From Lycium barbarum (lineage: Eukaryota > Streptophyta > Magnoliopsida > Solanales > Solanaceae), in the NCBI RefSeq assembly GCF_019175385.1, contig NC_083339.1, forward strand, positions 81,084,120 through 81,148,119: a stretch of 64,000 nt of DNA, read 5' to 3'. Position 1 is the stretch's first letter. Each line of letters starts with the position of its first letter. The position numbers and the translations under genes are program-made. Positions 1-12,536 of this stretch are shown in pieces. The notes below the pieces were generated by a model. That model had not been told where the DNA came from. It did no database searches and worked only from the letters and a program-made list of their open reading frames with translations.

Positions 1-1121
1 ATCATTCATCACTTAAATCTAAGACATGCCAAAAGAAAGAAGGGACAGCTTTACATACCTGTTGACCACTAATCGCAAAACCGTTCGCTTTGTCGCTCTT
101 TTAGCCTATTTAACATAAAAGTAATGTTATCGTCAGTAGCTATACTTTTTAGCCCGTAAATCCGTAGCCCATCGCTTTATAGAACTTGTTCTTTAACCTA
201 TACATTCTCGTTCAGGGTTTTTCATTATTAAGGATTTAACGAAAATCGGGCAGCATTTCCCCTATATATTCGCCTAACCCGAATTTCCAATTATTCTCCT
301 GTTAACATAGAAATATCAACAGCAGAAATATATATATATAATTTTCACAATTCAGCCCATAACAATTCTAACAACCCAACAACCTTTCTAAATCCATTTC
401 AACCCACAATTCCCTATAACATCGATTTCATACATTTTCTTAATTCCAATTTCGTCCAATCCAATTTTAATAACTCCATCACAACACTATTAACACAATT
501 ACACCATAAAACAAGAAAATCTTACCTTAATTTTCTCGGAGGAATTTCTACTCTTAATTGCTCCAATTTCGCAATTTCTTCTTCCTCGATTCAATATCCA
601 ATGTTGCTATTACCTCCTTGAACTTGTAAATCACCTTGGAATTAAATCAAAGCAAATTCTTTTTTTTTTTAACAGCCATGGCTGGCCGTGAACAGTAGCA
701 GCCATGGCTGCTCTTTTTTTTTTTTTTTCTTAAGCAATTTTGTTTGCAAAAATGAAATCAAGTGTTGATTTCTTCACTTGCCAACAACCAATATATGGTT
801 TCCCATGTATAGACACGTGCCCCCCCCCCCCTCCTTGTGACTCAGTAAATTATTTTCTCGACTTGTTTTTTTTTCTGGGTGGGGCCCACTTTTAATAATT
901 AATTTAATTAATCACTAATTCTTACTTAGTAATCTAATCACAATTAATTAATCTCTAATCTCCAATAATATTTTTACACTAAATAAAATTTATAAACAAT
1001 TTATGTTTTAATTAAAATTGAAAATTAAAGATTTCTATTTCATGTCTGAAAATAACTCCGCCTTTAACTTGAGTCGATTTGCTTGCGAATAATTCGATGT
1101 ATAAATATACGGGTTACAACA
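1..1121 (-). repeat. Element A 3' LTR, U3 portion (partial)
   Basis: This matches 6971-8081 with scattered substitutions and small indels. On the minus strand it starts TGTTGTAACCCG and lies directly after the purine tract. It carries two copies of the palindrome CAGCCATGGCTG (673-684 and 699-710, the second extended to GCAGCCATGGCTGC) between T-runs. A consensus splice donor (AAG|GTAAGA on the minus strand) lies near 525-535. The rest of this LTR lies outside the window. Confidence 0.85.
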
Positions 1122-1157
1122 TCCTTCCCCCCTTTAGAACATTCGTCCTCGAATGTT
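1122..1157 (-). other. Element A polypurine tract and upstream hairpin
   Basis: On the minus strand, AACATTCG-AGGA-CGAATGTT (1138-1157) is a perfect 8-bp hairpin with an AGGA loop. It is followed by CTAAAGGGGGGAAGGA and then the LTR. The purine run is the expected primer for second-strand synthesis. The same hairpin occurs at the same place in elements B, C and D, and with different arms in E and G. Confidence 0.8.
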
Positions 1158-4100
1158 AAACTGATCCTGAATTCCCAATACTTCCTCAAGTGTTTTCTTA
1201 TCTAATTATGCCCTTCACATACCTCTTTCATTGGTCGATTCACTATAATTCATTATAACGCATTCCAGGCCTCTACATAGTCATTCATGTAATATCTCCC
1301 CCTTCTGTTGCTTCTCGAGGTAATTATTCCACGTCATTGCCTTTACTCTTCTCTTTATTTTGCAGTTGGTTGTCAGCTGTATTTTGGGTTGTTCTGCTGA
1401 AGTGTACTGTCTCTCTTATCTGCATTCTGTTCAGTTGTACTATCGTCGATTGATCCAGACTTGTACTCATGGTGCATGTAGTCATGACTCGACTCTTTAT
1501 TTTTCTATAGTTCCTCTCTTAAGATATCGTTTCCTTCACCTTACCTCTTAATCTTTAAATAAGATTTTTATAACGCGCAGACGTCCCTCGTCGGCTCATT
1601 AGGCTTTAATATCCTTGAAGTATTGCATGCCTCTGGTAACCTGTAGACCCTTCGCAGGTTCTACGAATAAAACGAAATTTCCCAGAGGGTAACATTTTTC
1701 CACTCCAATATCCTTGCTTTAATCTGTTGTTATAGTCCGTATTCTGGAATCCTCAGCATCATGTGTCACTTTCTGACTTTCTTTTAAGGGTCTTTAACTA
1801 TCATTTGTTTTTACTTCTTGATCTCGATCCTTAGGATTGTCTATCAAATAGCGCTAGGGTTCCCTCATATTATAACTTTACTGTCATCCAGTAACCCGCT
1901 TATTCTGATTGTCTTGGTTAAATCATTTCAAAACTTCCCTTATTTCAACTTGTAATATTTTAGGCACATTATCTCGGGTCGTTTCTTTATCTTTACTTAA
2001 AACTCTTCTATTGCCCCTTTACTTAAATTTTCTCTTAGTTCTCCTATCACATATCCTATTGCAATCTTTACACAAGTATGTGTAGGTGCTTAAATCAGCC
2101 CAGTAAAGACCTTAGCGTTGCCTCGCTAGTCTTTATACAGATCCTATATTCTTCACTTAAATCTTTCGACTAATATCAAGGCTCAACTATGGCTTTTGCC
2201 CTCAGTACTAATTATATCTCCGTAGTTTTGTCTCAAACCACCTTATACCTTTCTCTAATGTATCCGAGGTATCACAACCACATTGTTGTTACTGCATTCT
2301 TACTCTTCTTATCAAGTACTCACTTGATCTCATTCTTAGTATACAAGTATTCGTAGATTGCATAACTATTCTTGTACAATTTGTACAAAGTGCATCCAAC
2401 TTTAGTCATAGTCTTTCTTTCTCCTAGCTTATTCTGCTTTACATGTCTTTCCCTTTCTGTATTCACCATTTGGTTTTCTCATATCCTTCTATAGGAAGGA
2501 TTTCCTATCCTTTCTTCTTTGCTACTAACATGTCACAATATCATTAGCTAATAACTCTGTTGCCAACCTCTTAACCTCTAATCCAGTATAACATTGTTAC
2601 CTTTATAATATATCTTAAGTTAATCGTTACCCTTTTCTTGTCGTATTCTTCCTTTTTATAAGCATTCACTGTCTAATGTCATATTATCCAAGATCTTTAC
2701 CAATAATTCTCAGCACTTTCTCAAATACCATCCTGACTTCTATCTGTTTGTTGCTGGCTTTCAAATCTCCTTAACTTGTTTCAGCAAGGGATCTCACTTG
2801 AAGTTTAAGTATCCACAATTGCAATGTCAGTTGTTTTCATCGTACACTTGCATTTCTCTCATCCGCTTCCCCCCTTTTGGATGTACTTACATCATTATCT
2901 ATTATATTCTGCTCTATGTCCCTATTTCTAATCTCACATTCATCCGATCCCCTTTTTTTTCCAATTCGCTTGGTATACTGTACCATCCTTATGTCTTTCT
3001 TTATAATTTATAACTTAGATTACCTATGTACGAAACCTTAACACAGTCACGAGGCGATGAGAACTTTCAATATATAGTACAAAATCTCATCTGATGGTTG
3101 GTACTCAAGTAATATAATTAATGTAGCAATTTATCCAAATCCACATTCCATTTATTCCGATCAGTGATTAGGTAGTGCTTATAGTCGTTTCAAATTCTTC
3201 ATTCGGTAGCACTTATATTCTGATGACAAGTGTCCCAAGCTTTTCTATAACACCATTTTTACCCCAACGGATATCATCTGTTTCTTCTAATAAATTCACA
3301 ATATCTCAGTTGTTTCGCAAATCCGCAATCCTTGTCCTTTAAGGATTTCACTATTTCCGAGGTGCAGTCATACACATGCAGTACTCCTTTATGCCTCCTG
3401 CTTTTTCATCCTTGTTGTATACCCAACGCTAACTTCTAACTTACTCAAAATCATAACAAATTCGTCTTAATAGAGGTCTTGTCTTATCACCTTCTCGTCA
3501 TACTACACCTTAGTTCATAGCTATATATTTCCCTTTTGTCCTATACTCATACTTAATTAATTACGTCCGTCTTGAGTGCTTCCTTTAGTATTCCTTTCGT
3601 TTCTCCAGTCTATGTCCATCTTTTATTCTGTACACGAGGATTCTTACGCTACTCCTGTATACTTCAGAAAACACTACTTCTACATAACCCCTTTCTTATT
3701 TTCATAGTATATTCTGTTCATCCCTATTTGTTCTTATCATACTAGTCATTTCTGGAATTCATTCTATTTTGTTGCTCATCTTCCTTTAGGTTGGTCTTTC
3801 ACAACTCTGTCGCTTATATTACTTGTTTTCTTAGCTATACTCATCATAACACATCGCTACCCTGTAATCCCACTCGCTTTCTTTCTATCTTCTTCTTTCA
3901 ATTAACTTTTTCTCTTCCTGTGCTCGCTTTTACTTTCATTACCACTTGACTTCTATTCTGAACTTTCACTATAGGACTTGTAGGTCTTTCTTATTCGTTC
4001 TACATCTGCTTTTTCCGTTTCACACTAAATCACATCATATCCTTTAGTTACTTCTTTGCTAGGCTTTACTCATTTCTAGAGCAATCTTTATGGTATTCAC

Positions 4101-5568
4101 ATCACATCCTGTTCGTAATCCACCCTATAACGTAACACTTCTTAATCTTATTCGCGATTCTTACTATGTTTTAATTACATTCTGCGGACTAGGCATACTT
4201 AACCCTTCACCCTTTCTGATCGATCCTACCCTTAGTATCTCACAAGCTGTCTTATCAATACTTCCATGACTTGTCATAATTCTTCCTTCTCCGTACTTTT
4301 ATCTCAGTCATACTATTACTCCTTTTAACTATAAACTCGTCGTAATTTATCCTTACTTATCGGTCCACTCGATACCTCAGTAAAATATTCTGTTACGAGT
4401 TGCCACCTTTTTCTAAATCATCCCTTAGTATCATAAGCCCTTCCGAATCATCCTAGCATTTCGCCAACAACATATGAAATACATGATCCTAGACATCCCA
4501 CAAGTTTGAGTTTTCCCTCCACAAATTCCATCTCCAATTAGATGATTAAGAACTAATAAAATGTTACTATGGAGCATTCTCCAACCACCACCAGAAGAAA
4601 ACTAGAATCCGACAAGTATCACAGGATTTCTAGTGTTTGATTCACATAGTTTACCTCCATATTTGTTCTTGGGTCGTGAGCGAACCATTTAGTTCACAAA
4701 CTACTTGTTGTATGCTTTGTACTCTTCCAATAAAGTGAAACTTAATTACTAGACGTTTTTTTTTCCTACAACAAGAGCTTTTTCTAAGGCATAATGTGGT
4801 TGGAACGTATTCTTGTCCGTTCAAATGAATTGCGAATTCGCTGCTCATATATGCTTCTTCAAAACAAGGTCTCCCAAATAAGAATGATGCCTCTTATGGA
4901 TGACGTGGGGGTATTTCTTAAAGCTTTAGTCCAACATAATAAATTTACCTTGTCAGAATCAACCTTCAAAACATATTATGAACTTATATCTCATTCTCTT
5001 CCTTTTTCTTACTTCTGGGAAAATTTGGGCAGAGTTTCCTCTGTACTTCTTACTATCCCAGAACCTGCACGCAGGAATTACCAACAATACCTCACAGGGA
5101 CAACATATATACACATATATCCTATCATATCATAGCCACACAGGGCTCCCAATTTCCAGTAAAAGTATAAAGGTGTCAGGACTTACCTCACATATCGCAC
5201 CTCGAGACGTACCTGATCCTTTAATGATCTGTCCTGTTATACCTTTCCATCTACCTTCTCTTTCATCCTTCAACTTTACATTTCAATCATATCTCAATAT
5301 TCTTACCTTATCCGACATGCCCCTTTCTGTGTAGCTTCCAATATCATCAGTCACTTTTTTTTTCTGTGGATGTCGTTCTTCAGCTGAAATCAAAGGTTAG
5401 TATAAGGGATTTCATTTCCTATGGCTGTGTTCTATCGCACGATCTTAGATATGAAAGAAAGGTAACATCCTAAATGTATTGTAGCTTCCTGTTTATAGAT
5501 GTGGTGCACAACACACCGATAAAGAAGACTCTACTAGATACGGTCTGTAGACACTCCGAGGACGAACT

Positions 5569-5580
5569 GCTCTGATACCA
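5569..5580 (-). other. Element A primer binding site
   Basis: On the minus strand TGGTATCAGAGC, complementary to the 3' end of plant initiator methionine tRNA, lies 4 bases inside the 5' LTR. It sets the orientation and the LTR boundary. Reverse transcription would start here. Confidence 0.9.
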
Positions 5581-5584
5581 CTTT

Positions 5585-6345
5585 TGTCACGACTCAACCC
5601 CGTAGGCCGTGACTAGTGCCCGAACTGGACACCCGTACATGAACCTGTTAAAAATAATCAAACTGAAACTACGACAATACGAAAACTTATAAAGGAACTC
5701 CAAAGTTCGTAACATCGTCATATATATATATTTCCAGATCAACTGTCTCCTGAGGAGTCACAACTAATCATAGCATGAAATAAAACGCAAACCAACAAGG
5801 CTGCCATCACATATCAATAATCATATGCAAGCCGACAAGGCTGCCACTATAGACGAACATCATACCACAGCACATCGTATAGACACATCTGAACAGAACT
5901 CATACACAACCCACACATATGTCTACAGACCTCTAAGAGTACGAATAGCGAAATATGACGGGACAGGGCCCCGCCGTACCCCTGGATAAACATATATGCA
6001 TATATCATAAGATTTATGCCAAAAGTCTAGGCTCCGGAACAACGGAGCTCTCCCAAAACGGCTGAGTAGGAGTCCTATGCTGAGGGGTGACCAACCGGCT
6101 ATCTGTACCTGCGGGCATGAAACGCAGCCCCCCGGAGAAAGGGGTCAGTACGGAATATGTACTGAGTATATAAAGCATGAAATACAGTAAAAAGGATCAT
6201 AACTGAAGTAGAGATTCCAGGGGACAAGTATGATACTCATGAAATCACTGTACTTGTGCCTTACGAAATACCATCATGCTTATCATTATCATATACCATA
6301 CCCGGCCCATTATGGGACTCGGTGAATAAAGTCATATTATCATAT

Positions 6346-6382
<37 letters not shown>

Positions 6383-8081
6383 GTACCCGGCCCTTTAGTA
6401 AGGGACTCGGTGAATAAAGTCGTGTACACGTATACCGTACCTGGCCCATCATGGGACTCGGTGCCATAATCATATCATCATATACATATACCGTACCCGG
6501 CCCGACCCTCTAGTAAGGGACTCGGTGAATAATACAACGAGACTGTGCACGATAACATACCCGGCTCGGGACTCGGTGAATGACACAATAACAGTAAGCA
6601 CGAGTAGAATATCATGAGCAACTATATACAACTACATCATCATCTGAGACTCAACAGAATAAGTGGACTAACTAACACTCGAATATCAAGACAATAGTCA
6701 TGGTAAGTATGGATGGCAATAGGAACTATACCAAATAAAGCCTCAGGAATCATACGTCATGTGCCAAGATAATGAAAAACAATTGTTGGAAGTAAAGGAC
6801 ATTAATAATTACAGAGTCTTTAAGAATAGGAACTTTCACACACCAACTACTATCCAACGTATACAGGACTCGAGGGGAAACTCAATCACTTAAGAGTTCT
6901 AGCATCAAGAAGTGAAGAAGAGTCATGAATCACACTCCGAACTTATGAATAGAGTTATCCCAAAGTTCATATCATTCATTACTTAAATCTAAGACATGCC
7001 AAAAGAAAGAACGGACAGCTTTACATACCTGTTGACGACTAATCGCAAAACCGTTCGCTTTGTCGCTCTTTTAGCCTATTTAACATAAAAGTAATGTTAT
7101 CGTCAGTAGCTATACTTTTTAGCTCGTAAATCCGTAGCCCATAGCTTTATAGAACTTGTTCTTTAACCTATACATTCTCGTTAAGGGTTTTTCATTATTA
7201 AGGATTTAACGAAAATCGGGCAGCATTTCCCCGATATATTCGCCTAACCCGAATTTCCAATTATTCTCCTGTTAACATAGAAATACCAACAACAGAAATA
7301 TATATATATAATTCTCACAATTCAGCCCATAACAATTCTAACAACCCAACAACCTCTCTAAATCCATTTCAACCCACAATTCCCTATAACATCGATTTCA
7401 TACATTTTCTTAATTCCAATTTCGTCCAATCCAATTTTAATAACTCCATCATAACACTATTAACACAATTACACCATAAACAAGAAAATCTTACCTTAAT
7501 TTTCTCGAAGGAATTTCTACTCTTAATTGCTCCAATTTCGCAATTTCTTCTTCCTCGATTCAATATCCAATGTTGCTATTACCTCCTTGAACTTGTAAAT
7601 CACCTTGGAATTAAATCAAAGAAAATTATTTTTTTTTAAACAGCCATGGATGGCCGTGAAGAGTAGCAGCCATGGCTGCTCTTTTTTTTTTTCTTAAGCA
7701 ATTTTTTTTTGCAAAAATGAAATCAAGTGTTGATTTCTTCACTTGCCAACAACCTATATATGGTTTCCCATGTATAGACACGTGCCCTCCCTCCTTGTGA
7801 CTCATTAAATTATTTTCTTGACTTGTTTTTTTTTTCGGGTGGGGCCCACTCTCAATAATTAAATTAATTAATCACTAATTCTTACTTAGTAATCTAATCA
7901 TAATTAATTAATCCCTAATCTACAATAATATTTTTACACTAAATAAAATTTATAAACAATTTATGTTTTAATTAAAATTGAAAATTATAGATTTCTATTT
8001 CGTGTCTGAAAATAACTCCGCCTTTAACTTGAGTCGATTTGCTTGCGAATAATTCGATGTATAAATATACGGGGTATAACA
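5585..8081 (-). repeat. Element A 5' LTR (2,497 bp)
   Basis: The LTR runs from TGTTATACCCCG (minus strand, from 8081) to GAGTCGTGACA (ending 5585), with canonical TG...CA ends. In sense order it holds palindrome GCAGCCATGGCTGC (7666-7679; a second, mutated copy near 7641), a consensus splice donor (GTAAGA, 7489-7494), the hairpin minisatellite (6292-6585), the AGTAC/GTACT inverted repeat (6145-6165) and a U5 that closely resembles element B. A TATA-like CATATATAGG lies near 7753-7762, upstream of the palindromes. The U3 does not resemble B, so this LTR shares only part of its length with that family. Confidence 0.85.
6292..6585 (-). repeat. Hairpin minisatellite in A's LTR, with (TA)n
   Basis: There are four to five imperfect units of roughly 50-80 bp, each holding a short hairpin (for example CCCTTTAGTAAGGG) flanked by CCCGG and ACTCGGTGAATA. 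A pure TA run sits at 6351-6380. The same unit in opposite orientation is found in both LTRs of element B. Confidence 0.8.
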
Positions 8082-8082
8082 G

Positions 8083-8667
8083 AGTGCCTGGGAGTATAGC
8101 CTACAATTTAATTCCTTGGCTAGATATGCCCCGACTATGGTAGTCGATATGGGAGATAGGGTGCACAGGTTTGTGAGTGGCTTAGGGCCACATTTGTTCA
8201 AGGATTGTTTGACGGCTTCGCTACAAGAGGGGATGGATATTTCCCGAATACAAGCCCATGCCCAGACCTTAGAGGGACGACAGCCACCACCAAGAGGTGA
8301 TCGCGATATTGAAAGAAGGCAAAGCAAGAGGGCTAGATCTATGGGAGCAGGTAGTGATTATAGAGGGGGATCAATGCAGACATATTCTAGACATTCAGGT
8401 CAGTCGGTGACTAGTGCACCTCCTCGATTTACGGGTTGGAGATTTGATCGCTCCTTTCGTTCAGGACCGGGTCAGAGTTCGAGGGCCTCCGATTCTCAGT
8501 TCAGGGAAGATTATAGTCAGAGGAGACCCTCAGTACCGCGATGCAGTCAGTGCGGTAGACTACATTCCGGACGATGTCACCAAGGTTCGGATGCTTGCTA
8601 TGCATGTGGCCAGGTTGGGCATATGATGCGAGATTGCCCGTCGACAAGCGGTAGAGTGGGGATTTAG
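8083..8667 (+). pseudogene. gag: Element C gag, C-terminal half with zinc knuckle
   Basis: The frame continues from the codon after A's insertion point and is open to a TAG at 8665-8667. It holds the end of the retrotransposon gag domain (MGDRVHRFVSGLGPHLF), a basic linker, a CSQCGRLHSGRC pre-knuckle and a CCHC knuckle CYACGQVGHMMRDC (8596-8637) for RNA binding. In D the corresponding codon is not a stop and the frame runs on, so this TAG is a lesion. Gag would form the cytoplasmic particle. The N-terminal part is missing from the window. Confidence 0.85.
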
Positions 8668-10792
8668 CCCAAAGGATCAGCAACGGGTTCATCTTCAGTG
8701 CGCCCAGTAGGGCAGACTCCCCAGATCCTAGCAGGTCGAGGTAGAGGCAGAGGGGGAGCATCTACTTCAGGTGCCACTCAGCCCCGTGTGTATGCTTTAG
8801 CCGGACGACAGGATCTCGAGTCCTCCCTAGATGTGGTTACAGGTACATTATCTATATTTTCCCATGATGTATATGCCTTGATAGATCCGGATTCTACTTT
8901 CTCCTATATTACTCCATATGTTGCTGGTCGTATTGGGGTGAAACCTGAGCCAATCAAACCTTTTGAGGTAACTACTCCGGTTGGTGATCCCGTGATAGCT
9001 AGACAAGTGTATAAGAATTGTGTACTTGTGATATGCAATCGCCAGACCAAAGTTGATTTAATTGAGCTAGAAATGCTAGATTTCGATGTGATTATGGGTA
9101 TGGATTGGTTGGCCTCATGTTATGCTAATGTGGATTGCCGAATGAAGATAGTCCGATTCCAATTTCTGGGAGAGCCCGTGCTTGAATGGAAGGGTAATGC
9201 AGCCTCTCCAAAAGGTAGGTTTATTTCCTACCTTAAGGCATGGAAGATGATAGCTAAAGGCTATATTTATCATCTAGTCCGAGTTCATGACACCGAAGCA
9301 AAGTCGCCAACTTTCCAATCCGTTCCGGTAGTGAACGAATTTCCAGATGTATTTCCTGATGAGCTTCCAGGCCTTCCTCCAAAAAGAGAAGTTGACTTCG
9401 CCATTGATGTGTTGCCGGACACCAAGCCTATTTCTATTCCTCCTTATCGAATGGCTCCGGTAGAATTGAAAGAACTAAAGGCGCAGTTGAAAGATTTGCT
9501 TGAGAAGGGATTTATTAGACCCGGTTCATCGTCGTGGGGAGCACCAGTCTTGTTCGTGTGAAAGAAAGATGGTTCCATACGAATGTACATCGATTATAGG
9601 CAGTTGAACAAGGTGACGATAAAGAAAAAATATCCTCTCCCCAGGATTGATGACTTATTTGATCAACTACAGGGTGCCAAGTGGTTTTCTAAAATAGACT
9701 TGAGGTCGTGTTATCATCAAGTGAGGGTTAGAGAAGAAGATATTCCCAAAACAGCTTTCAGAACAAGATATGGCCACTATGAATTCCGGGTGATGTCGTT
9801 TGGGCTGACTAATGCCCCGGCAGTGTTCATGAATCTGATGAATAATGTATTTAGGCCACTCTTAGATTTATTCGCGATAGTATTCATTGATGATATTCTG
9901 GTGTATTCTCGCACAGAATCATAGCATGCAGATCATTTACGTATCGTACTTGGAATTCTTCGAGCTCGAGAATTATATGCAAAATTTTCAAAGTGCGAGT
10001 TTTGGCTGAATTCCGTAACATTTCTGGGCCATGTTATTTCAGATAACGGTATTCGAGTTGATACTCACAAGATTGAGGCTGTGAGGACTTGGCCAAGGCC
10101 GACGACAACTACTGAAGTTTGTAGTTTTCTGGGATTGGCAGGATACTGTAGAAGGTTTGTAGAAGGATTTTCCTCTATTTCAGCTCCATTGACGAAGCTA
10201 GCCCAGAAGTTAGCTAAATTTCAATGGAATGATTCTTTTGAACACAGCTTCCAAGAGCTGAAGGATAGATTAACCTCAGCTCCAGTCTTAACACTTCCAG
10301 AAGGTTCAGATGGTTATATGGTATACTGTGATGCTTCTGGTGTTGGATTAGGATGTGTGTTAATGTAGCACGGTAGAGTTATTGCTTATGCTTCGAGACA
10401 GCTGCAGAAGCATGAAAAGAACTATCCAACTCATGACCTCGAATTAGCTGCAGTTATTAATGCATTAAAGATATGGAGATATTACTTGTATGGCATACAT
10501 GCTGATATCTATATAGACCACAAGAGCCTCCAATACATTTTCAAACAGAAGGAGTTAAACTTGCGGCAGAGGCGGTGGTTAGAATTGTTGAAAGATTATG
10601 ATGTGAATATTTTGTACCATCCTGGAAAAGCAAATATAGTGGCCGATGTGCTTAGCCGTCGATCAATGGGCAGTTTATGTGAAGTTCCTCCGAAAAAGAA
10701 AGAGATGGTTCACGAACTCCATCAATTAGCTAATCTTGGAATACGTGTGATTGATTCAGGTAGTGCAGGGATTGGCATTAATGATCCCACGT
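8668..10792 (+). pseudogene. pol: Element C protease - reverse transcriptase - RNase H (broken)
   Basis: One frame continues from gag, with in-frame stops at 9559, 9922 and 10366. The aspartic protease active site reads DPDS (8884-8895) where D has DPGS, so a conserved glycine is lost. RT follows: IDYRQLNK, then SFGLTNAP, then FIDDIL with the catalytic aspartates at 9889-9894. RNase H retains YCDAS, DLELAA and ADVLSRR. The domain would copy element RNA and degrade the template. A 1-base deletion relative to D near 10790 shifts the frame just before integrase. All three stops are sense codons in D. Confidence 0.88.
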
Positions 10793-12262
10793 TTCGTCCT
10801 TGAATGTTGAAGTGAAAGAGCGTCAGTATGAAGATCCTCAGTTGAGCCAGTATAGAGACGCACTTCATGAAAAAGAGAGATCTCCATTTAAAACTTCAAT
10901 GGATGAGATTCTTAGATACCAAGGTAGGCTATGTGTTCCGAATGTTGCAGAATTGCACCGACGAATTCTGGAAGAAGCCCATTATTCTCGGTATTCTATT
11001 CACCCAGGTGCAACAAAGATGTATCACGATCTCAAATTGATATACTGGTGGGATGGCATGAAGAGAGACATAGCAGAATTTGTAGCCCAATGTCCAAATT
11101 GCAAACAAGTAAAGATCGAACATCAGAAGCTAGGAGGATTATTGCAAGCAATGGAAATTCCTAGTTGGAAGTGGGAAGTGATCAATATGGATTTTATTGT
11201 GGGGTTACCTCATTCCCGAGGCAAGCATGATTCTATATGGGTGGTCATGGACAGACTCACGAAAGCAGCTCATTTTCTTCCAACCAGAACCACATACTCA
11301 GCTGAAGATTATGCAAGGTTGTCTATCAAGGAAATTGTGCGACTTCATGGTATTCCACTATCCATTATTACAGATAGAGGAGCACAATTTACAGCCAAGT
11401 TCTGGAAATCTTTCCAGGAAGGTTTGGGTACTCAAGTAAGGCTCAGCACGACATTTCATCCGCAAACCGATGGACAAGCCGAACGTACTATTCAAACTTT
11501 GGAAGATATGCTCCGAGCATGTGTGCTGGATTTCGGTGGTAGTTGGGATGATCACCTACCCTTATTGAGTTTGCATATAGCAATAGCTACTATTCTAGTA
11601 TTCAAATGGCCCCGTATAAGGCTTTATATGGAAGAAAGTGTAGGTCCCCAATTGGATGGTTTGAAATAGGGGAAGTACAGTTAATAGGCCCTGAATTGGT
11701 TCAGCAAGTTGTAGAAAAAGTCAAAGTGATCCGAGATCGATAGCTGACAGCCCAAAGTCGCCAAAAGTCTTATGCGGACAACTGCCGGCGAGACTTGGAA
11801 TTTCAGGTTGATGACTGGGTATTTTTAAAGGTATCGCCAATGAAAGGGGTGATGAGATTTGGAAAGAAAGGGAAGTTAATTCCTCGATAAATTGGGCCCT
11901 ATAGAATTATCCGTAAGGTGGGCCAAGTAGCCTATGAATTAGACCTACCTTCGGAGCTTGAATCAGTTCACCCAGTTTTTCATGTCTCAATGCTCCGCAA
12001 GTGTGTTGGAGATCCCAAGAGAATTATTCCAATAGATGATGTGCAAGTGACAGAAAAGTTAGCATATGAAGAAGTAGCCATTGCCATCTTAGACAGGCAA
12101 GTACAAAGATTTCAAAACAAGGAAGTGGCTTCAGTTAAGGTCTTATGGAGGAATAACAATCAAGAAGAGATGACTTGAGAAGCGGAAGAGAAAATGAAAT
12201 GCAAGTATCCACACGTATTCCAACCCCTAAGACAGGTTCAAGATGAAACACTAACAATATAA
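10793..12262 (+). pseudogene. pol: Element C integrase and chromodomain-like tail (broken)
   Basis: The HHCC zinc finger ([10 protein letters not shown] ... CPNCKQ) and the DDE core survive: MDRLTKAAHF, ITDRGAQFTAKFW and TDGQAERTIQ with the catalytic glutamate. A second 1-base loss near 11563 moves the reading to another frame. Stops follow near 11742 and at 11888 and 12176. The tail (LDRQVQRFQNKEVASVKVLW) is the part of Tekay-type elements thought to bind histone marks and steer integration. The reading ends at TAA 12260-12262. Confidence 0.87.
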
Positions 12263-12493
12263 GGTATGCATGTAGTAAATGAAGTGTAATAATTAGAGTA
12301 TCTGAACACCTCTATTTCCATCATTACTCAGATATTATATCCCCCATCTTCGGGAGCTTTCGTAAGTCCTTCTTAGAGTTTTATTGTGTTGTAGCCCTGT
12401 GAGGCAGAATTATTATAGGTTGTTGTGATAGGATGGTAGCGCCATATTAGTGGGGAAACTCTGGCGAAATTTTTGTAGAATTCCCGAGTACTT

Positions 12494-12536
12494 AACATTC
12501 GAGGACGAATGTTCCAAAAGGGGGGGGGGGGGAGAA
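12494..12536 (+). other. Element C pre-PPT hairpin and polypurine tract
   Basis: AACATTCGAGGACGAATGTT (12494-12513) is a perfect 8-bp stem with AGGA loop. It is followed by CCAAAAG and a long G run to GGAGAA, ending at the LTR start. The G run is unusually long (13-14 bases). Confidence 0.85.

Larger units (their letters stand above)
1122..5584 (-). other. Element A non-coding interior
   Basis: This is the 4.46-kb interior. The first roughly 150 bases after the primer site (minus strand) match the leader of element B almost base for base. Beyond that I recognise no protein: the longest open frames are about 118 codons and look like chance. The sense (minus) strand is strongly purine-rich, so the plus strand reads as long T/C-rich text. 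A good 3' splice site (branch-like TACTAAC at 5396-5402, then TTTGATTTCAG ending at 5384) lies about 185 bases downstream of the primer site. Confidence 0.7.
1..8081 (-). mobile_element. Element A: non-autonomous Ty3/gypsy-type LTR retrotransposon, cut by the left window edge
   Basis: Positions 1-1121 and 6971-8081 are near-identical direct repeats and mark the U3 part of two LTRs. Reading the minus strand gives 5' LTR (8081-5585), initiator-Met-type primer binding site, a 4.46-kb interior, a hairpin and purine tract, and the 3' LTR, whose far end lies left of the window. The interior has no recognisable gag, protease, RT or integrase, so the element would have needed proteins from a relative. 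It lies inside the gag of element C. The 5 bases after its right end (gagtg, 8082-8086) should be the target duplication, but the partner is outside the window. Element identity is secure; lineage (Tekay-like, from the leader and U5 it shares with B) is inferred. Confidence 0.85.

Noticed and set aside
672..712. CAGCCATGGCTG pair as a terminator-like hairpin
   Set aside because: Adjacent T-runs suggest this, but the position matches the U3 palindrome clusters of the other families and both copies sit in a plant LTR.
4651..5334. Overlapping frames of 65-118 codons in A's interior
   Set aside because: They are on both strands, lack motifs and do not resemble gag or any known leader protein.
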